From the NCBI GenBank assembly GCA_021825295.1, contig JAKAHV010000017.1, positions 1 through 61,025 on the forward strand: DNA of 61,025 bases. Direction: 5' to 3'. The notes beneath the pieces were generated by a model. That model searched no databases, was not told the origin of the DNA, and saw nothing but the letters and a program-made list of their open reading frames with translations. The stretch is from Nitrospirota bacterium. Its GTDB lineage: Bacteria; Nitrospirota; Thermodesulfovibrionia; Thermodesulfovibrionales; JdFR-88. Shown in pieces: positions 6,554 through 14,762 of this stretch; position 1 is the stretch's first letter; every line of letters begins with the position of its first letter. Made by a program: the position numbers and the translations under genes.

Positions 6554-7771
6554 ATGGGCGAAAACATAAAAAAGATAGGCATTATCACAAGCGGCGGGGA
6601 CTGCGGGGGGCTGAACGCCGTCATCAAGGGGGCGGGCCTCATGGGGCTCTCCCTCGGCATCGAGACCGTTGTCATCCCCAATGGTTATGCCGGACTTTAC
6701 AACCTGGCGGAGATGGACAGTGTCGTGACGCTTACGCCGGGAAGGCTCTCGCTTATAAAACCTTCGCTTGCCGGTTCGGAGGCGGGCCATTCAAGGGTGA
6801 AGGTAAAAAAGATAGACGACCCGGGAAAATACGAGCGTATAAAAAGCGGCCTTAGAAAATTCGCGATTGATGCCCTCGTTATAAGCGGCGGAGATGACAC
6901 GGGCAGCGTTATTGTGGACCTCATGGCGCAGGGCATCGCGTGCGTGCACGTGCCAAAAACGATGGACTTGGACCTTCAGACCTACAGCGTGGGAGGCGAT
7001 TCAGCCGTAAACCGGATCGCCTGCTTCATGCGCGACCTTCACACGACGGGGATGAGCCACAACAGGGTAATAGTCATGGAGGTCTTCGGCCGCTACGCCG
7101 GGCACACGGCATTCAGGGGCGGCATCGCGGGAGAGGCGGATTGCATACTTATTCCCGAGGTCCCGGTGGATTTCGACGTCGTCTACAAACACATGAAGAA
7201 AAACTATGTCGAACGCGTCCTCGGAAGCGACGTGAAGGCCGGCACTTACGGCATCGTCGTCGCGGAAGGCATGACGGACGCCGCCGGCCAGATCATATCC
7301 GACAAGACCGCCGGAGTTGACGCCTTCGGCCATGTGAAACTGGCAGGGGCCGGCAAGTATGTCAGAAAACAACTCGAAGAGAGGATGAAAAACGACCCCG
7401 ATATAGCCGGCTTCATGAAAAAATCCTACATGTTCACCCCCGGTGTATACACGCTTCCGGAGATAAGAGAGGTGACCCCCGGCCACCTCGTCCGCTCCGG
7501 GCACAGCTCGGCCTTCGACGTGAACTTCGGCATGCGCGCGGGGGCAGCCGCCGTACAGCTTGTGAAAGACGGCATCACGGGCGTCACCGTCGTCGAGGTA
7601 AAGGGCAGCCGGATAGAATACATCCCCACCGCGGAGGCGATCAAACAGAGGACGGTGGACCTGCAGGAGCTTTCGCTCTACGAGAGCATGGGATTTTGCT
7701 TCGGCCGCCAGCCGGAACCCTTCAAAGCCGAGGCCGTAAAAAGACAATTGCCGGTAGACAGGCACCTGTAA
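6554..7771 (+). CDS. pfkA: 6-phosphofructokinase, probably pyrophosphate-dependent
   Basis: Phosphorylates fructose 6-phosphate. The ATG at 6554 follows CCAGGAGGG closely; 405 residues. Motifs: GIITSGGDCGGLNAVI (residues 9-24), SGGDDTGS (111-118), PKTMDLD (134-140), GGDSAVN and MEVFGRYAGHTA. In this superfamily a second Asp after GGD and a Lys in the P-K-T-x-D motif mark enzymes using PPi; ATP enzymes normally have Gly at both places. I therefore expect a reversible PPi-dependent enzyme, useful for both glycolysis and gluconeogenesis. The cofactor is inferred from these two residues only. An in-frame GTG lies one codon upstream and is less likely as start. Confidence 0.93.
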   Translation: MGENIKKIGIITSGGDCGGLNAVIKGAGLMGLSLGIETVVIPNGYAGLYNLAEMDSVVTLTPGRLSLIKPSLAGSEAGHSRVKVKKIDDPGKYERIKSGLRKFAIDALVISGGDDTGSVIVDLMAQGIACVHVPKTMDLDLQTYSVGGDSAVNRIACFMRDLHTTGMSHNRVIVMEVFGRYAGHTAFRGGIAGEADCILIPEVPVDFDVVYKHMKKNYVERVLGSDVKAGTYGIVVAEGMTDAAGQIISDKTAGVDAFGHVKLAGAGKYVRKQLEERMKNDPDIAGFMKKSYMFTPGVYTLPEIREVTPGHLVRSGHSSAFDVNFGMRAGAAAVQLVKDGITGVTVVEVKGSRIEYIPTAEAIKQRTVDLQELSLYESMGFCFGRQPEPFKAEAVKRQLPVDRHL

Positions 7772-7788
7772 GGCATTTTTTTCAATAA

Positions 7789-8003
7789 CCCGCCCACCCG
7801 CCCTTCATAAGGTATGGGGCTTCGCCCCATACCCCTGAAAGGCTTTTACCCTTCGCCCCCACGATGGTTCAATTTCAACAAGGCCGGCCGCACACACCCG
7901 GAACATGCAGCCCACAGAAAAGACAGGAGGCTGAACGAGTGAATTCTTTGTCTTTCGGGGTCATGGGGGCGAAGCCCCCATACATTAAGGGTGGGCGGGT
8001 GAG
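7789..8003. mobile_element. MITE-like inverted-repeat element D
   Basis: About 215 bp between the ends of pfkA and polX. The left arm (7789-7832: CCCGCCCACCCGCCC, then GTATGGGGCTTCGCCCCATA) is mirrored by the right arm (7962-8003: TGGGGGCGAAGCCCCCATA, then GGGTGGGCGGGTG). Each arm carries its own hairpin. The interior has no gene. It may also serve as terminator for the convergent genes. Confidence 0.65.
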
Positions 8004-8015
8004 GTCAAACAAAAT

Positions 8016-9746
8016 TTACTTTAAAACCAACCTCTTTTTATGTAAAACCTCAAGCATTTTATTAACTTCGTAGGTATTCACCACGTCCTTTGGCTCCAGC
8101 CAGGCCCTGCGGGCGATGGCGACGCCATAGGACATGTAATCGAAGTGTTCCAGGATGTGGGTGTCGGTGTTGATGACCAGGGGAATGCCCATGTCCCTGG
8201 CCCTTCTGGCCGTAATATCGTTTAGGTCCAGCCTGGCCGGGAAGGCGTTTATCTCAATGGCGGTGCCGGTCCCGGCGGCGGCTTTCAGTACCTCCTCCAT
8301 ATCCACGGGGTATGCGTCTCTTTCCCCGAGGAGCCGGCCGGTCGGGTGTGAAACGGTTGTCACAAAGGGGTTTCTCATCGCGGCCACTATGCGCCCGGTT
8401 ATCTTCCCGGAGGTCTGCCGGAAACCGGAATGCACGGAGGCGTTCACGATGTCCAGCCTGGAGAGGATTTCATCGGGCAGGTCAAGCGAGTTGTCGCTCC
8501 TTATGTCCACTTCCACGCCCTTCAGTATCCTGAACCCTCTAAGCCTGCTGTTAAGGGCATCTATCTCCGCTATCTCCTCAAGCATGCGCTCCACGCTGAG
8601 CCCGCGCGCGATGCCAAGCCCCTTTGAATGATCGGTGATGGCTATATATGCCCAGCCGCGTGCGATTGCGGCCTGGGCCAGCTCAAGGGCGGTATTATGT
8701 CCATCTGAGAGTTTTGTGTGCACGTGCAGGTCGCCTTTTATGTCCTTAAGCTCTATGAGTTCCGGGAGCCTGCCGGAGAGCGCGGCCGCAATCTCGCCCG
8801 AATCTTCTCTCAGTTCCGGCGGTATGAACGGAAGGCCGAGGATGCGGTAGACGTCCTCTTCCTTCAAGCCGCCTATCTTTTTGCCTTTCCTGTCGAATAT
8901 GCCGTATTCGTTAATCTTGAGCCCCTTTTTTACTCCCATCTCCCGGAGCCTTATATTGTGCTCCTTGCTGCCCGTGAAATAACAGAGCGCGGCCCCGAAG
9001 GAGTCCTCCTCCACCACCCTCAGATCGGACTGCACGCCCTCGGACAAGATGACAGTGGACTTGGTCTCCCCCTTTGCAAGCACCTGTTTGACCTGCGGGA
9101 GATTGACGAACGCATCCATCACCCCCCCGGGGTCGCCGGACGTGGCGAGGATATCTATGTCGCCGACGGTCTCTTTCCACCGCCTGAGGCTGCCCGCGAT
9201 CGATAGCTGTTTCACCGGGGCCTTCTCCCTCAGCATCGAAATCATGTCCCGGGCGACAGGCAGCGCCCGGCCAAGCGGCATTCTTCCGGCGCTCTTCCTT
9301 ACAAGCTCGATGCCTCTCAGGATATTCTGCTCCGTCTTGTCCTTTATCTTGGGGATTTCCGCCTTCAGCCGGTGCGCGGCCGCGAGCCTCTCCAGTTCGT
9401 CGATGCTGCCGATTGGAAACTTCTCATAGATGGCCCTGGCGGTCTTTGGACCCAGCCCCGGTATGGTAAGAAGAAGCGAGAGCCCGGCTGGTGACCTTCG
9501 CCTTGCGGCCTCGTAGGCCCTGCAAGTGCCCGTCTCCACGATCTCAAGGAGTTTTGATGCGAGGTCCTCTCCGATGCCGGGGATCTTCTTCAGCTCCTCT
9601 TTCGACATCCCGGCTATGTCCCTTGGCAGGCCCTCGATCACCATCGCCGCCCTCCTGTAGGCGCGTATCCTGAAGGGGTTCTCCTCCGCCAGATCAAGCA
9701 TGTTGGCCATCTCCGAGAAAATCCTGGCGGCCTCGCTGTTTTTCAT
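8016..9746 (-). CDS. polX: Family X DNA polymerase with PHP phosphoesterase domain
   Basis: Bacterial PolX fills short gaps in base-excision repair, and its PHP domain gives 3'-5' exonuclease or phosphoesterase activity. The 576-residue length is standard. Residues 1-130 hold helix-hairpin-helix motifs (KKIPGIGEDLASKLLEI, TIPGLGPKTARAIYEKF); the palm shows SIAGSLRRWKETVGDIDILA with the catalytic Asp pair; the C-terminal half is PHP (GDLHVHTKLSDG, YIAITDHSKGLG, NTDTHILEHFDYM). Metal ligands appear complete. The start ATG overlaps the TGA of the upstream DUF72 gene as ATGA, so the two are co-translated. Confidence 0.96.
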   Translation of the reverse strand: MKNSEAARIFSEMANMLDLAEENPFRIRAYRRAAMVIEGLPRDIAGMSKEELKKIPGIGEDLASKLLEIVETGTCRAYEAARRRSPAGLSLLLTIPGLGPKTARAIYEKFPIGSIDELERLAAAHRLKAEIPKIKDKTEQNILRGIELVRKSAGRMPLGRALPVARDMISMLREKAPVKQLSIAGSLRRWKETVGDIDILATSGDPGGVMDAFVNLPQVKQVLAKGETKSTVILSEGVQSDLRVVEEDSFGAALCYFTGSKEHNIRLREMGVKKGLKINEYGIFDRKGKKIGGLKEEDVYRILGLPFIPPELREDSGEIAAALSGRLPELIELKDIKGDLHVHTKLSDGHNTALELAQAAIARGWAYIAITDHSKGLGIARGLSVERMLEEIAEIDALNSRLRGFRILKGVEVDIRSDNSLDLPDEILSRLDIVNASVHSGFRQTSGKITGRIVAAMRNPFVTTVSHPTGRLLGERDAYPVDMEEVLKAAAGTGTAIEINAFPARLDLNDITARRARDMGIPLVINTDTHILEHFDYMSYGVAIARRAWLEPKDVVNTYEVNKMLEVLHKKRLVLK

Positions 9747-10516
9747 CTTTTAACCTTGCCCTCCGCCGGCAATGCCCTGCCGGCAATGCCCTGAAGGTAA
9801 AGTGCGTTTTCAGCGGCAAACCCTCCCAGGTCGTTGTTGAAATAGATGAAGACCTCACGGCCGGCTTTCCTGTAGCGGCCGATGCGGCCGGCGTCCCGCC
9901 GCAGCTCCTCCCTGGAATATGAACCGCCGTATGTCCCGTGCCCATGTCTTCGCAGGTACACGAAATCCGCCGTCTGTGGAAGCTCGTCGAGAAAATCCGG
10001 CCAGTCGGCCATGCAGAGCGCGTGGCCGGAGTCCGAGAGCATGCTTATGACGTCCTTCTCCCGCACCCACGTCTCGTTTCTGAACTCAAACGCGCACCTG
10101 CTTTTATAGCGCCCGAGCTCCCTCAGAAAACTTTGAAACCTCACCGGGTCCGACTTGAACCCCGGAGGAAACTGCCACAGGACGACCGCCATCTTTTCCC
10201 CGAGGGGTTTCACGTTCTCAAAAAACCTCGCCAGGGGCCCCGCCGTGTCTTTCAGCCTTTTCACATGCGTGATGAAGCGGCTGCCCTTGACGGATATGAG
10301 GAACCGGCCGGGGGTCTTTTCATACCATCCGCGGAAGGTGCTCTCCGGCGGAAGACGGTAAAAGGTGACGTTCAGCTCCACGGTATGAAATCTCGTTGCG
10401 TAATAGCCGAGCCACTTGTCCCTGGCAAGCCCCTCCGGGTAGAAAACGCCCCGCCAGTGGTCATAGGAAAAACCGCTGCAGCCTATATGCGCAGGCGGGA
10501 AGTCTCGGGCTGCCAT
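9743..10516 (-). CDS. DUF72 family protein (YecE-like)
   Basis: 257 residues from the ATG at 10514-10516. The longer open frame upstream runs antisense through scpA and is not credible. Family marks: HIGCSGFSYDHWRGVFYPEGL at the N terminus, YYATRFHTVELNVTFYRLP, VKGSRFITHVKRLKD, LWQFPPGF, FEFRNETW, and near the end YIYFNNDLGGFAAENA-like sequence (VFIYFNNDLGG). DUF72 proteins have a TIM-barrel fold; their biochemical role is not settled. The stop overlaps the polX start by four bases, linking it to DNA repair by context. Confidence 0.92.
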   Translation of the reverse strand: MAARDFPPAHIGCSGFSYDHWRGVFYPEGLARDKWLGYYATRFHTVELNVTFYRLPPESTFRGWYEKTPGRFLISVKGSRFITHVKRLKDTAGPLARFFENVKPLGEKMAVVLWQFPPGFKSDPVRFQSFLRELGRYKSRCAFEFRNETWVREKDVISMLSDSGHALCMADWPDFLDELPQTADFVYLRRHGHGTYGGSYSREELRRDAGRIGRYRKAGREVFIYFNNDLGGFAAENALYLQGIAGRALPAEGKVKR

Positions 10517-10660
10517 AATGCAAATTCTATCATGATATCTGTTAGAATAAACGGTGGCGAACTCATTCCCCGTGGATAAAAATAAAAATAGAAAAATAAA
10601 AACAGAAAACCTTGCGCCGGGATTCCCCGGGGCCGCGGGGAGAGACCCCGGATTGCGCGG

Positions 10661-11668
10661 ATGAGCGGCCAGTACAGCATAAAGATACCGGCCTTCGAAG
10701 GCCCCCTTGACCTCCTGCTGCATCTGATAAAGAAAAACGAGATCGATATTTACGACATACCCGTATCCCTGATAACGGGCCAGTACCTTGAATACATCGA
10801 GATCATGAAGGAGCTCAACCTGGAGATAGCCGGGGAGTTCCTGGTGATGGCGGCGACCCTCATACAGATAAAGTCGAGGATGCTGCTGCCCGCCGAGGAG
10901 CGGGGGGCGGAGGGCGAAGGCGACGAGGACCCGCGTCTGGAACTGGTCCAGCGGCTGCTTGAATACCAGGCTTTTAAAGAGGCCTCTCTCGTCCTGAAGG
11001 AACTGGGGCAGCAATGGTCCGAGGTCCAGTACAGGGCGGCCGGGGATGAAAAAGAGGCTTGCCCCCCGGATGACGCGGGCGGGCAATCGCTTCCACTGTC
11101 CGACATCTCGCTTTTCGACCTCATTTCGGCCTTCCAGAAGGTCCTTGAAAAGGCCCCGCCGGAGCTTAAAAACATTACGAGGCAAACACTCAGCCTGAAC
11201 GACAGCATCTCCAAAATACTTTCGCGCCTCGAAGGGCAGGAGACGGTCAGGTTCGAGGAGTTGTTTGAGGATTTGTTTGACCGAGGGGCCCAAAAAGCGC
11301 ACCTCATTGTCACCTTCGTGGCCATCCTGGAAATCCTGAAGCTCGGCCTTGCCAGGGTTTACCAGGAGGACAAGTTCGGGCCCATCTGGGTGCTAAGGGC
11401 CAAAGAGCATCCGGATGAGGACAGCGCGTCCGAAATGGGGCCCGCGGCCGCTTTCGACGATGAAAGGCCCCAGATATTTGAAACCGTGCCGGAGGAGATA
11501 TTTTTAAGCGGCGCGATTGAGGAATATGGGCAAAATGAAGGACCCGCGCATCAGGAAGATACAGTTGATTTTCAGGAAGACATCGTTGGCGCGGGCGATG
11601 ACGCCGTCCCCGATGCCTTCGGAACCGATGACCTGTCCGGGGGAAACAACGGGGACAAAACACAATGA
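10661..11668 (+). CDS. scpA: Segregation and condensation protein A
   Basis: ScpA is the kleisin that bridges the SMC heads in chromosome condensation. The N terminus (FEGPLDLLLHLIKKNEIDIYD, then EIAGEFLVMAATLIQIKSRM) and the C-terminal winged-helix region (LFEDLFDRGAQKAHLIVTFVAILEILKLG) are characteristic. At 335 residues it is longer than the usual ~250; the extra ~85 residues after the winged helix are acidic and low in motifs. ScpB, normally the next gene, is not here; lolA follows instead. It is transcribed divergently from the DUF72 gene across 144 bases. Confidence 0.95.
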   Translation: MSGQYSIKIPAFEGPLDLLLHLIKKNEIDIYDIPVSLITGQYLEYIEIMKELNLEIAGEFLVMAATLIQIKSRMLLPAEERGAEGEGDEDPRLELVQRLLEYQAFKEASLVLKELGQQWSEVQYRAAGDEKEACPPDDAGGQSLPLSDISLFDLISAFQKVLEKAPPELKNITRQTLSLNDSISKILSRLEGQETVRFEELFEDLFDRGAQKAHLIVTFVAILEILKLGLARVYQEDKFGPIWVLRAKEHPDEDSASEMGPAAAFDDERPQIFETVPEEIFLSGAIEEYGQNEGPAHQEDTVDFQEDIVGAGDDAVPDAFGTDDLSGGNNGDKTQ

Positions 11669-11673
11669 ACCTA

Positions 11674-11698
11674 AAAATCGATTTTGAGACAGGTTCCA
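11674..11698 (+). repeat. Right end of repeat C at the scpA-lolA junction
   Basis: AATCGATTTTGAGACAGGTTCC matches the right terminus of the MITE-like element at 4796-4974 and 52607-52706. It begins six bases after the scpA stop and lies just upstream of the preferred lolA start. Confidence 0.6.
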
Positions 11699-11748
11699 AT
11701 CCCCCTTTTGGAAAAGGGGCTCAGGAAGATTTTTGGAGAGACCATAGC

Positions 11749-12444
11749 ATGCTTAGACATGATGAACGGATTGAAACGGCCGGGTCCGGAAATTTTTTGC
11801 CCCGCCCTTTTAAGATTTTATTTTTGATCTCTGCCCTTGCCCTTTTTTTGTGCGCGTCCGCCAACGCCGGGGCCGCGGTCCCGGATGCCGCAGCGCGGAT
11901 ACAGGCGGCTTACAGGCAGATCAGGGACGCAAGCGGGCGTTTCGAGCAGAAGAGCTATCTGAAAGACCTTGGGAAGACGGAGACCTTCGGGGGGGATTTC
12001 ATGTTAAAGCTGCCCTCGAAGATGCGTTACATCTACAAGACCGGTAGCAACGATCAGGTTATCATAAAGGGAAACATGATCATGATCTACCAGAAGAAGG
12101 AAAATCAGATCATGAAGGGCAGGTTCGACGCGGGCACTTACGGGACGGCGCCGGTCGCCTTCCTGGGCGGACTTGGCGACATAGAGAGGGATTTCAGGGT
12201 CACGGAGAAAAAAGGGGATCTCATACTGAGGCCGAAGGACCCGATGAGCGGCATCACATACATAGAGGTCGAGCCCACAAAAGGTCCTTCGTCATTTCCG
12301 GTAAAAAGCTTCATCATACACGACAGGTATTCAAATACGGTCCGGATAACGCTCAGGGACGTTAAGCTGAACAGGGGGATGAAGGATTCGGCCTTCGAAT
12401 TCACTCCTCCCCCCGGCACGAGCGTTTTCGACTACACCCATTAG
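11749..12444 (+). CDS. lolA: Outer-membrane lipoprotein carrier LolA-like protein
   Basis: LolA ferries lipoproteins from LolCDE to LolB across the periplasm. I prefer the ATG at 11749 (231 residues), eight bases after GGAGAG. The open frame extends up to an ATG overlapping the scpA stop, but that part is derived from repeat C. A signal peptide ends near ALFLCASANAGA. The mature part matches the family: ARIQAAYRQIRDASGRFEQKSYL, FGGDFMLKLPSKMRYIYKT, IIKGNMIMIYQKKENQIM, then IEVEPTKG and a final VFDYTH. No LolB or LolCDE is in the window. Confidence 0.88.
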   Translation: MLRHDERIETAGSGNFLPRPFKILFLISALALFLCASANAGAAVPDAAARIQAAYRQIRDASGRFEQKSYLKDLGKTETFGGDFMLKLPSKMRYIYKTGSNDQVIIKGNMIMIYQKKENQIMKGRFDAGTYGTAPVAFLGGLGDIERDFRVTEKKGDLILRPKDPMSGITYIEVEPTKGPSSFPVKSFIIHDRYSNTVRITLRDVKLNRGMKDSAFEFTPPPGTSVFDYTH

Positions 12445-12500
12445 CAGGCAAAAACAAGACCCATGGGCAACAACCTTATGGCCTTGCGGACTGCGCCCCA

Positions 12501-13514
12501 ATGCTGATACTTGCGATAGACACCTCCTGCGACGACACCTCGGCCAGCCTTGTTGAGTTCCATGAGGAAGACGGGAGGCCGCGCATCCTCTCTAACGTAA
12601 TCTCCTCCCAGAGCGAGATACATGCCAAATACGGCGGCATAGTCCCGGAGCTTGCCTCAAGAAGACATAACGAGCTGATATGGCCCGTGGTGAGCGAGGC
12701 CATGGCGGTAAATAAAACGCCGCTTGAAGGGCTGTCCGCCATTGCCGTCTGCATGGGGCCCGGGCTTATCGGCTCGCTGCTGGTGGGATGCTCCTTTGCC
12801 AAGGCGGTCAGCTTCTCAAAGAAAATCCCGCTGGCCGGCGTAAACCATCTCGAGGGCCATATCCTCTCGGTATTCCTGGAAGGCGCGGGACCCGGATTCC
12901 CCTATGTCTGCCTGATCGTGTCGGGAGGGCATACGTCGCTGTACCTCGTCGAGGGTTTTTTGCATTACCGCCTGCTGGGCAGAAGCCGCGATGACGCGGC
13001 CGGAGAGGCCTACGACAAGGTTGCAAAACTCCTGGGGCTTGGCTATCCGGGCGGGCCGGAGATAGACCGTCTGGCGAGAGCCGGAAACCCGAAGGCAATC
13101 CCCTTTCCAAGGGCCTTTTTGCCGGGCACGCTCGATTTCAGTTTCAGCGGCCTTAAAACCGCGGTGGCCAATTTCCTGAAAGACCAGCCCCGGCCCTACG
13201 GGCAGGAACTGGTCAGGGACGTGGCTGCCTCTTTCCAGGCCGCTGTTCTGGATGTGCTCATAAGGAAATGCCAGTGGGCCGCAAAAAAGACGGGCGTAAG
13301 AAATCTCGCCGTGGCGGGCGGGGTAGCCTCCAACAGCGCCCTCAAGCAGGGCATGCGGGACATGGCCCGGAAGATGGAGATGCAGCTTTTCGTCCCCTCG
13401 CCCGCCTTCTGCACCGATAACGCCGCGATGATCGCCATGGGCGGATTTCATCGCCTGCGGGCCGGGGAGTTGTCCGGGCCCGGCCTGAACCCGCAGGCGG
13501 CACTGAAACTTTAA
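12501..13514 (+). CDS. tsaD: tRNA N6-adenosine threonylcarbamoyltransferase
   Basis: TsaD transfers threonylcarbamoyl to A37 of tRNAs that read ANN codons. The 337-residue product is the normal length. Motifs: MLILAIDTSCDDTSASLVE, SSQSEIHAKYGGIVPELASRRH, the metal-binding NHLEGHIL (His pair), IVSGGHTSLYLVE, GEAYDKVAKLLGLGYPGGP, DFSFSGLKTA, and the ATP-site GGVASNSALKQGM followed by FCTDNAAMIA. All key residues are present. It follows lolA by 56 bases. Confidence 0.98.
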   Translation: MLILAIDTSCDDTSASLVEFHEEDGRPRILSNVISSQSEIHAKYGGIVPELASRRHNELIWPVVSEAMAVNKTPLEGLSAIAVCMGPGLIGSLLVGCSFAKAVSFSKKIPLAGVNHLEGHILSVFLEGAGPGFPYVCLIVSGGHTSLYLVEGFLHYRLLGRSRDDAAGEAYDKVAKLLGLGYPGGPEIDRLARAGNPKAIPFPRAFLPGTLDFSFSGLKTAVANFLKDQPRPYGQELVRDVAASFQAAVLDVLIRKCQWAAKKTGVRNLAVAGGVASNSALKQGMRDMARKMEMQLFVPSPAFCTDNAAMIAMGGFHRLRAGELSGPGLNPQAALKL

Positions 13515-13942
13515 GCTTCCTCTTTTCACCCACGCTTTCACTGTCCCACAGCCCGGCGCCTCCGCCATGCCAAATGACTAAAAAATTTTCTTTTTGTTAT
13601 TCAGGATTTTCTAAACATTTTTCTATTTTTAATTATTAATAAACATAACAATTACTTTATAAAGAACATCTGTCTTTAAATTTTGGACTTTTTTCTTAAA
13701 TGAAATTACGAGGACAAAATCAAAATTATGCGCTAGAATCTTTCTCGAAGATAGACTGAAATTTCAGAAAAACAGAAATAAAAAATCACTAAAATGATCT
13801 TTTCTTGACAAGTTCTCAATTTTTAGTAGCATGGAAAAAAATCATGTGCTTCGGGCATCGATGCTTTACGCCCGTTATCAGACGGAACGACAAGATCATG
13901 AATTTTGCGGAAATGACAAATCCAAGGAGAAAGGACAAGAGG
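13515..13942. other. A+T-rich intergenic region before the respiratory cluster
   Basis: About 430 bases, strikingly richer in A and T than the rest of the window, with runs such as TTTTCTATTTTTAATTATTAAT. A TTGACA at 13805-13810 could be a -35 element, but the -10 match is poor. This is the natural place for control of the cytochrome genes, or for an acquired segment boundary. The frame of the next gene stays open back into this region without a good ribosome site. Confidence 0.5.
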
Positions 13943-14752
13943 ATGGAAAGGAAAGCAAGGCAAAAAGTGCGCGGGACGTTTCCGCGGCAATTCAGCCCCT
14001 CGCAAGGGATGTGCGACGTTGTCAGGAAGGCCGTCTTGTTTACAGCGCTGTTTCTGGTCTTGGGACTTCCTTTGGACTCATATGCCTACCAGGTCCGTGC
14101 GGTTCCAAACGGCGGGACTATCTCCGGCACGGTGATGTTTACAGGCTCTCCGGTCCCGAGGGACCCGATTATACACCCGACCACCAACATCAACTACTGC
14201 GGCAAGACGCTTCCGTCGCTTAAGTACCTGATCAAAAACAGAAGGGTCCAGAACGTAGTCGTTTTCATAAAGAACATACAGGCCGGCGCGCCGGTCCCCA
14301 GGGTCGCATCCCTGGTCGACAACCTCAAGTGCGCATTTGTGCCGCACGTGGGAATCGGTTTCCAGGGCAATCAGCTTATCTTCAAGGATTCCGACCCCCT
14401 GTTCCACAACATCCACACGTACATCGAGAACCGCACCTATTACAACGTGGGCCTGCCTTTCAAGGGAGCGCAGGTCACAAAGATACTTACAAGGGCCGGG
14501 CTGATAGAGATAACCTGCGACGCGCATCCCTGGATGCGCGGCTGGCTCTACGTTTTCGACAATCCCTACGCGGCGCTGACCAATGCAAACGGCGAATTCG
14601 TCATAAGGGACGTTCCGCCCGGCACTTATACCGTCGAGGCCTGGCATGAGGAATTCGGGACGGTCGATCTGGGCAATGTGAGGGTAACCCCCGGAAAGAC
14701 CACGACGATTAAAATCGATTACAAAAAAGCCAAACGCAAGTCTGAATTCTAA
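13943..14752 (+). CDS. Exported cupredoxin-like protein
   Basis: 269 residues from the ATG at 13943, which follows an AGGAGAAAGG-type site; an internal ATG at 14009 would give a tidier signal peptide (VVRKAVLFTALFLVLGLPLDSYA). The body has a plastocyanin-like pattern: HNIHTY (about residues 155-160) and TCDAHPWMRG with Cys192, His195 and Met198, which fits the four ligands of a type 1 copper centre. The C terminus (NANGEFVIRDVPPGTYTVEAWHEEF) resembles a carboxypeptidase-regulatory-like fold. It is thus a likely periplasmic electron carrier, first gene of the cluster, followed after ten bases by the porin-cytochrome. Confidence 0.8.
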   Translation: MERKARQKVRGTFPRQFSPSQGMCDVVRKAVLFTALFLVLGLPLDSYAYQVRAVPNGGTISGTVMFTGSPVPRDPIIHPTTNINYCGKTLPSLKYLIKNRRVQNVVVFIKNIQAGAPVPRVASLVDNLKCAFVPHVGIGFQGNQLIFKDSDPLFHNIHTYIENRTYYNVGLPFKGAQVTKILTRAGLIEITCDAHPWMRGWLYVFDNPYAALTNANGEFVIRDVPPGTYTVEAWHEEFGTVDLGNVRVTPGKTTTIKIDYKKAKRKSEF

Positions 14753-14762
14753 GGAGGCCTAA

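Noticed and set aside
10517-11302. N-terminal extension of the DUF72 gene across scpA
   Set aside because: The family starts at the ATG at 10516; the extension is antisense to conserved ScpA motifs.
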